Shown here: in pieces, positions 62,277 to 64,000 of the stretch
How positions within the stretch are numbered: the stretch's first letter is position 1
Layout: each line of letters starts with the position of its first letter
NCBI GenBank assembly: GCA_947494925.1
Contig: CANLWS010000003.1
Location: forward strand, 62,001 to 126,000
Source: an uncultured Alteromonadaceae bacterium
Lineage (GTDB): Bacteria; Pseudomonadota; Gammaproteobacteria; Enterobacterales; Alteromonadaceae
Length of the DNA stretch: 64,000 nt
Direction of reading: 5' to 3'
The notes under the pieces: model-generated
What the model was told of the DNA's origin: nothing
Seen by the model: only the letters and a program-made list of their open reading frames with translations
The model's database searches: none
Translations under genes and position numbers: made by a program

Positions 62277-64000
62277 CTAATTGACAAAAACGGCTACTGT
62301 CAAAGGGGGAATTTGAAAACCCTGCTCATTGCTGATGCTTCCTTTAACAACTGTGTCTGCACCGTTTTGTAGCCTGTCGTGTAATCTGTAGCCAGCGGCA
62401 CCCGGATAGGCGAATTGCACCGATTCCAGGCTATTGTTAAACAGCACTATGATGTTATTAACATCCTTATCAAGGTCTTTTTCATCTTTCAGATCAGCAA
62501 TACTCATGACGATTAAGCCCGGTTGTTGCTCTGGGCCAGTATTATGAAACCTAACCCGTTCAATTACTTGTTCCGCGCTTGTCAGGCTGAACAACGGGGA
62601 GCTGGTGCGAATAGCCAGTAAGTCTATAAATCTATCAGAGGTGGCCTCGATATTGGCAGGTTTCACCTGATCCCTGCCTTCATTGGCAGTTATAATCCGC
62701 GAAATTATCGCCCAGTTGTCACCATCCTTCACTTCTGGGGGGAGGCCCACATGGTAATTGTTGGTCTGTTTTGAAAAATCGACCCGATTAAACCAATCAG
62801 CATAGTCATAACTGTCTCTGAGGAATGATTTGGAGCGCAACAATTCACTTCCCATATGCAGAAACGGAATACCCTGTGCCATGAGCGGGTAGGCCAGTGA
62901 TAACACTTGCATGCGCACCCGATCATCGGTTGATATCTCACTGGCAATGCGATATTGGTGATTATCCCACAAGGTCTGATTATCATGTTTGGACACATAG
63001 TTAATGGTATCTGCAGGATCATGGGCGTAGCCAGTTGGTCCTCCGCCATAATCGATATCTTTACCAGTGACCTGCTCTCCTGTGGCATTGCGTAATGGGA
63101 AATTGGCGAGGTTGGCTGCCAGTCCTATGCGGATCTGGTCCATCGAAAGAAAATACTCAGCTAGCATTGCGGCATTGTTTTCTTCACTTTGTAACTCATT
63201 GGGCGCTAACAACAAGCCATTTCCAATACCTTGTCCCAACCGGATAGCGTCTCTGGATACAAAAGAAGAGCCACCCCTTACTGCGTCACGGAGCCTGTCG
63301 GTAAAGGTACCAATTTCAGTTCCTGCCAGTTCTTGTTGGGACGCCTGAACAAACTGAGCATTGTTGGCGACCTCACCAAAATTCCATCCTTCACCATAAA
63401 AATAGGTGTCAGCATCAACGGCACGAACAGCTTCACGTGCTTCCAGCATTGCCGCTTTTGGTTGATGACCCATTAAATCGAACCGGAAGCCGTCAATTTT
63501 ATAGTCTCTGGCCCAGACAACCAATGAATCTATCATCAGTTTTGCCATCATACGATTCTCTGTCGCCGTGTTATCGCAACAGGTCGATTGCTCAATACCA
63601 CCGGTGATCGGGTTCAATCTGTGATAATAATTTGGCACGATTTTATCGAGTACAGACTTGTTCCCTAATCCAGCTTGATAGGTGTGGTTGTATACAACAT
63701 CCATTATCACTCTGAAGCCTTTGTTATGGATACTCTGGACCATCTCTCGGAATTCCCGAAGCCTGGAAAAGCCATCAGGTTCAAGGGCGTAGCTACCTTC
63801 TGGAACGGTATAATGGAAAGGATCGTATCCCCAATTGTAAGGATCTAGTTCTCTGAGTTGTTCAATCAAATTTTGTGCATCTGAACCCATAGGGTCATAG
63901 CTTTGTAACACAGTCTGAAGGGTCAGATCTGCCGAAATATTACTCTTGCACAAAGAAAAATCGGGCTTCAAAGCACAGATTTTTTGCAGGTTATCGGAGG
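62277..64000 (-). CDS. Pullulanase-type alpha-glucan debranching enzyme (GH13), partial
   Basis: The window ends inside this gene; 574 codons of its C-terminal part are present. The frame is open to the last base, so an apparent start at 63971 (TTG) is not the true start. Catalytic blocks of the pullulanase family are seen: NWGYDPFHYTVPEGSYA, region I MDVVYNHT, region II GFRFDLMGH (nucleophile Asp), region III FYGEGWNFG (acid Glu), and region IV YVSKHDNQTLWDN. A C-terminal beta domain (about the last 100 residues) follows. Pullulanases cut alpha-1,6 bonds; with the amylase at 19-21 kb it suggests starch or glycogen use. Confidence 0.92.
   Translation of the reverse strand, partial: SDNLQKICALKPDFSLCKSNISADLTLQTVLQSYDPMGSDAQNLIEQLRELDPYNWGYDPFHYTVPEGSYALEPDGFSRLREFREMVQSIHNKGFRVIMDVVYNHTYQAGLGNKSVLDKIVPNYYHRLNPITGGIEQSTCCDNTATENRMMAKLMIDSLVVWARDYKIDGFRFDLMGHQPKAAMLEAREAVRAVDADTYFYGEGWNFGEVANNAQFVQASQQELAGTEIGTFTDRLRDAVRGGSSFVSRDAIRLGQGIGNGLLLAPNELQSEENNAAMLAEYFLSMDQIRIGLAANLANFPLRNATGEQVTGKDIDYGGGPTGYAHDPADTINYVSKHDNQTLWDNHQYRIASEISTDDRVRMQVLSLAYPLMAQGIPFLHMGSELLRSKSFLRDSYDYADWFNRVDFSKQTNNYHVGLPPEVKDGDNWAIISRIITANEGRDQVKPANIEATSDRFIDLLAIRTSSPLFSLTSAEQVIERVRFHNTGPEQQPGLIVMSIADLKDEKDLDKDVNNIIVLFNNSLESVQFAYPGAAGYRLHDRLQNGADTVVKGSISNEQGFQIPPLTVAVFVN

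Overview
The window looks like a chromosomal stretch of a marine gammaproteobacterium, most likely Alteromonadales (Alteromonadaceae-like). This is inferred from moderate GC, the many methyl-accepting chemotaxis, GGDEF and ECF-sigma genes, the PrsK/PrsR pair, the exported GH13 enzymes, and housekeeping genes such as tdk, rof, yceH and phoU. No rRNA, tRNA, insertion sequence, CRISPR array or prophage was seen. Some 55 protein genes fill the window with short gaps.

Layout. 1-2.6 kb: end of pstB, phoU and a phosphate-type porin behind 11-bp PhoB-like repeats. 2.6-7.8 kb: a chemoreceptor, an OxyR-like regulator and an ECF sigma/anti-sigma/exported-protein operon. 7.9-12.5 kb: a KAS III enzyme and the PrsK-PrsR two-component pair. 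12.6-26.8 kb: mixed regulators, a DapD-type enzyme, a TPR signalling protein, a lipoprotein alpha-amylase with a LacI-type operator, thymidine kinase, a GGDEF-EAL protein that may start at ATT, a LytTR membrane regulator and a serine hydrolase. 26.8-31.1 kb: a ParA-like ATPase and a small partner behind a well-conserved c-di-GMP-I riboswitch with its own terminator, then a chemoreceptor divergent from an orphan solute-binding protein. 31.2-38.6 kb: Prx-Grx fusion, flavin disulfide reductase, hydrolase, hybrid kinase, Rof and a GST-like protein.

38.7-58.1 kb is the most interesting part. A TPR-HupE operon diverges from a DUF4331-lipoprotein operon. Some 13 kb away lie two ECF sigma operons (sigma + cupin + detached anti-sigma domain; sigma + RskA-type anti-sigma) with a diguanylate cyclase between them. 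All five transcription units carry the same element, CATCC-N16-CGTTA or a one-base variant, six copies in total, always outside genes and in the correct orientation. This predicts one ECF regulon joining an uncharacterised DUF4331/HupE/TPR envelope system to two autoregulated sigma factors and c-di-GMP synthesis. The same stretch also holds a Fur-box-controlled TonB receptor/DUF6607/b561-like locus and a third ECF module with a DUF4097 protein.

58.3-64 kb: a PAS-like protein, an MBL hydrolase, a TerB-like protein, a strictosidine-synthase-like propeller, YceH and the C-terminal part of a pullulanase that runs off the window.

All functional calls come from reading motifs; no database search was made.
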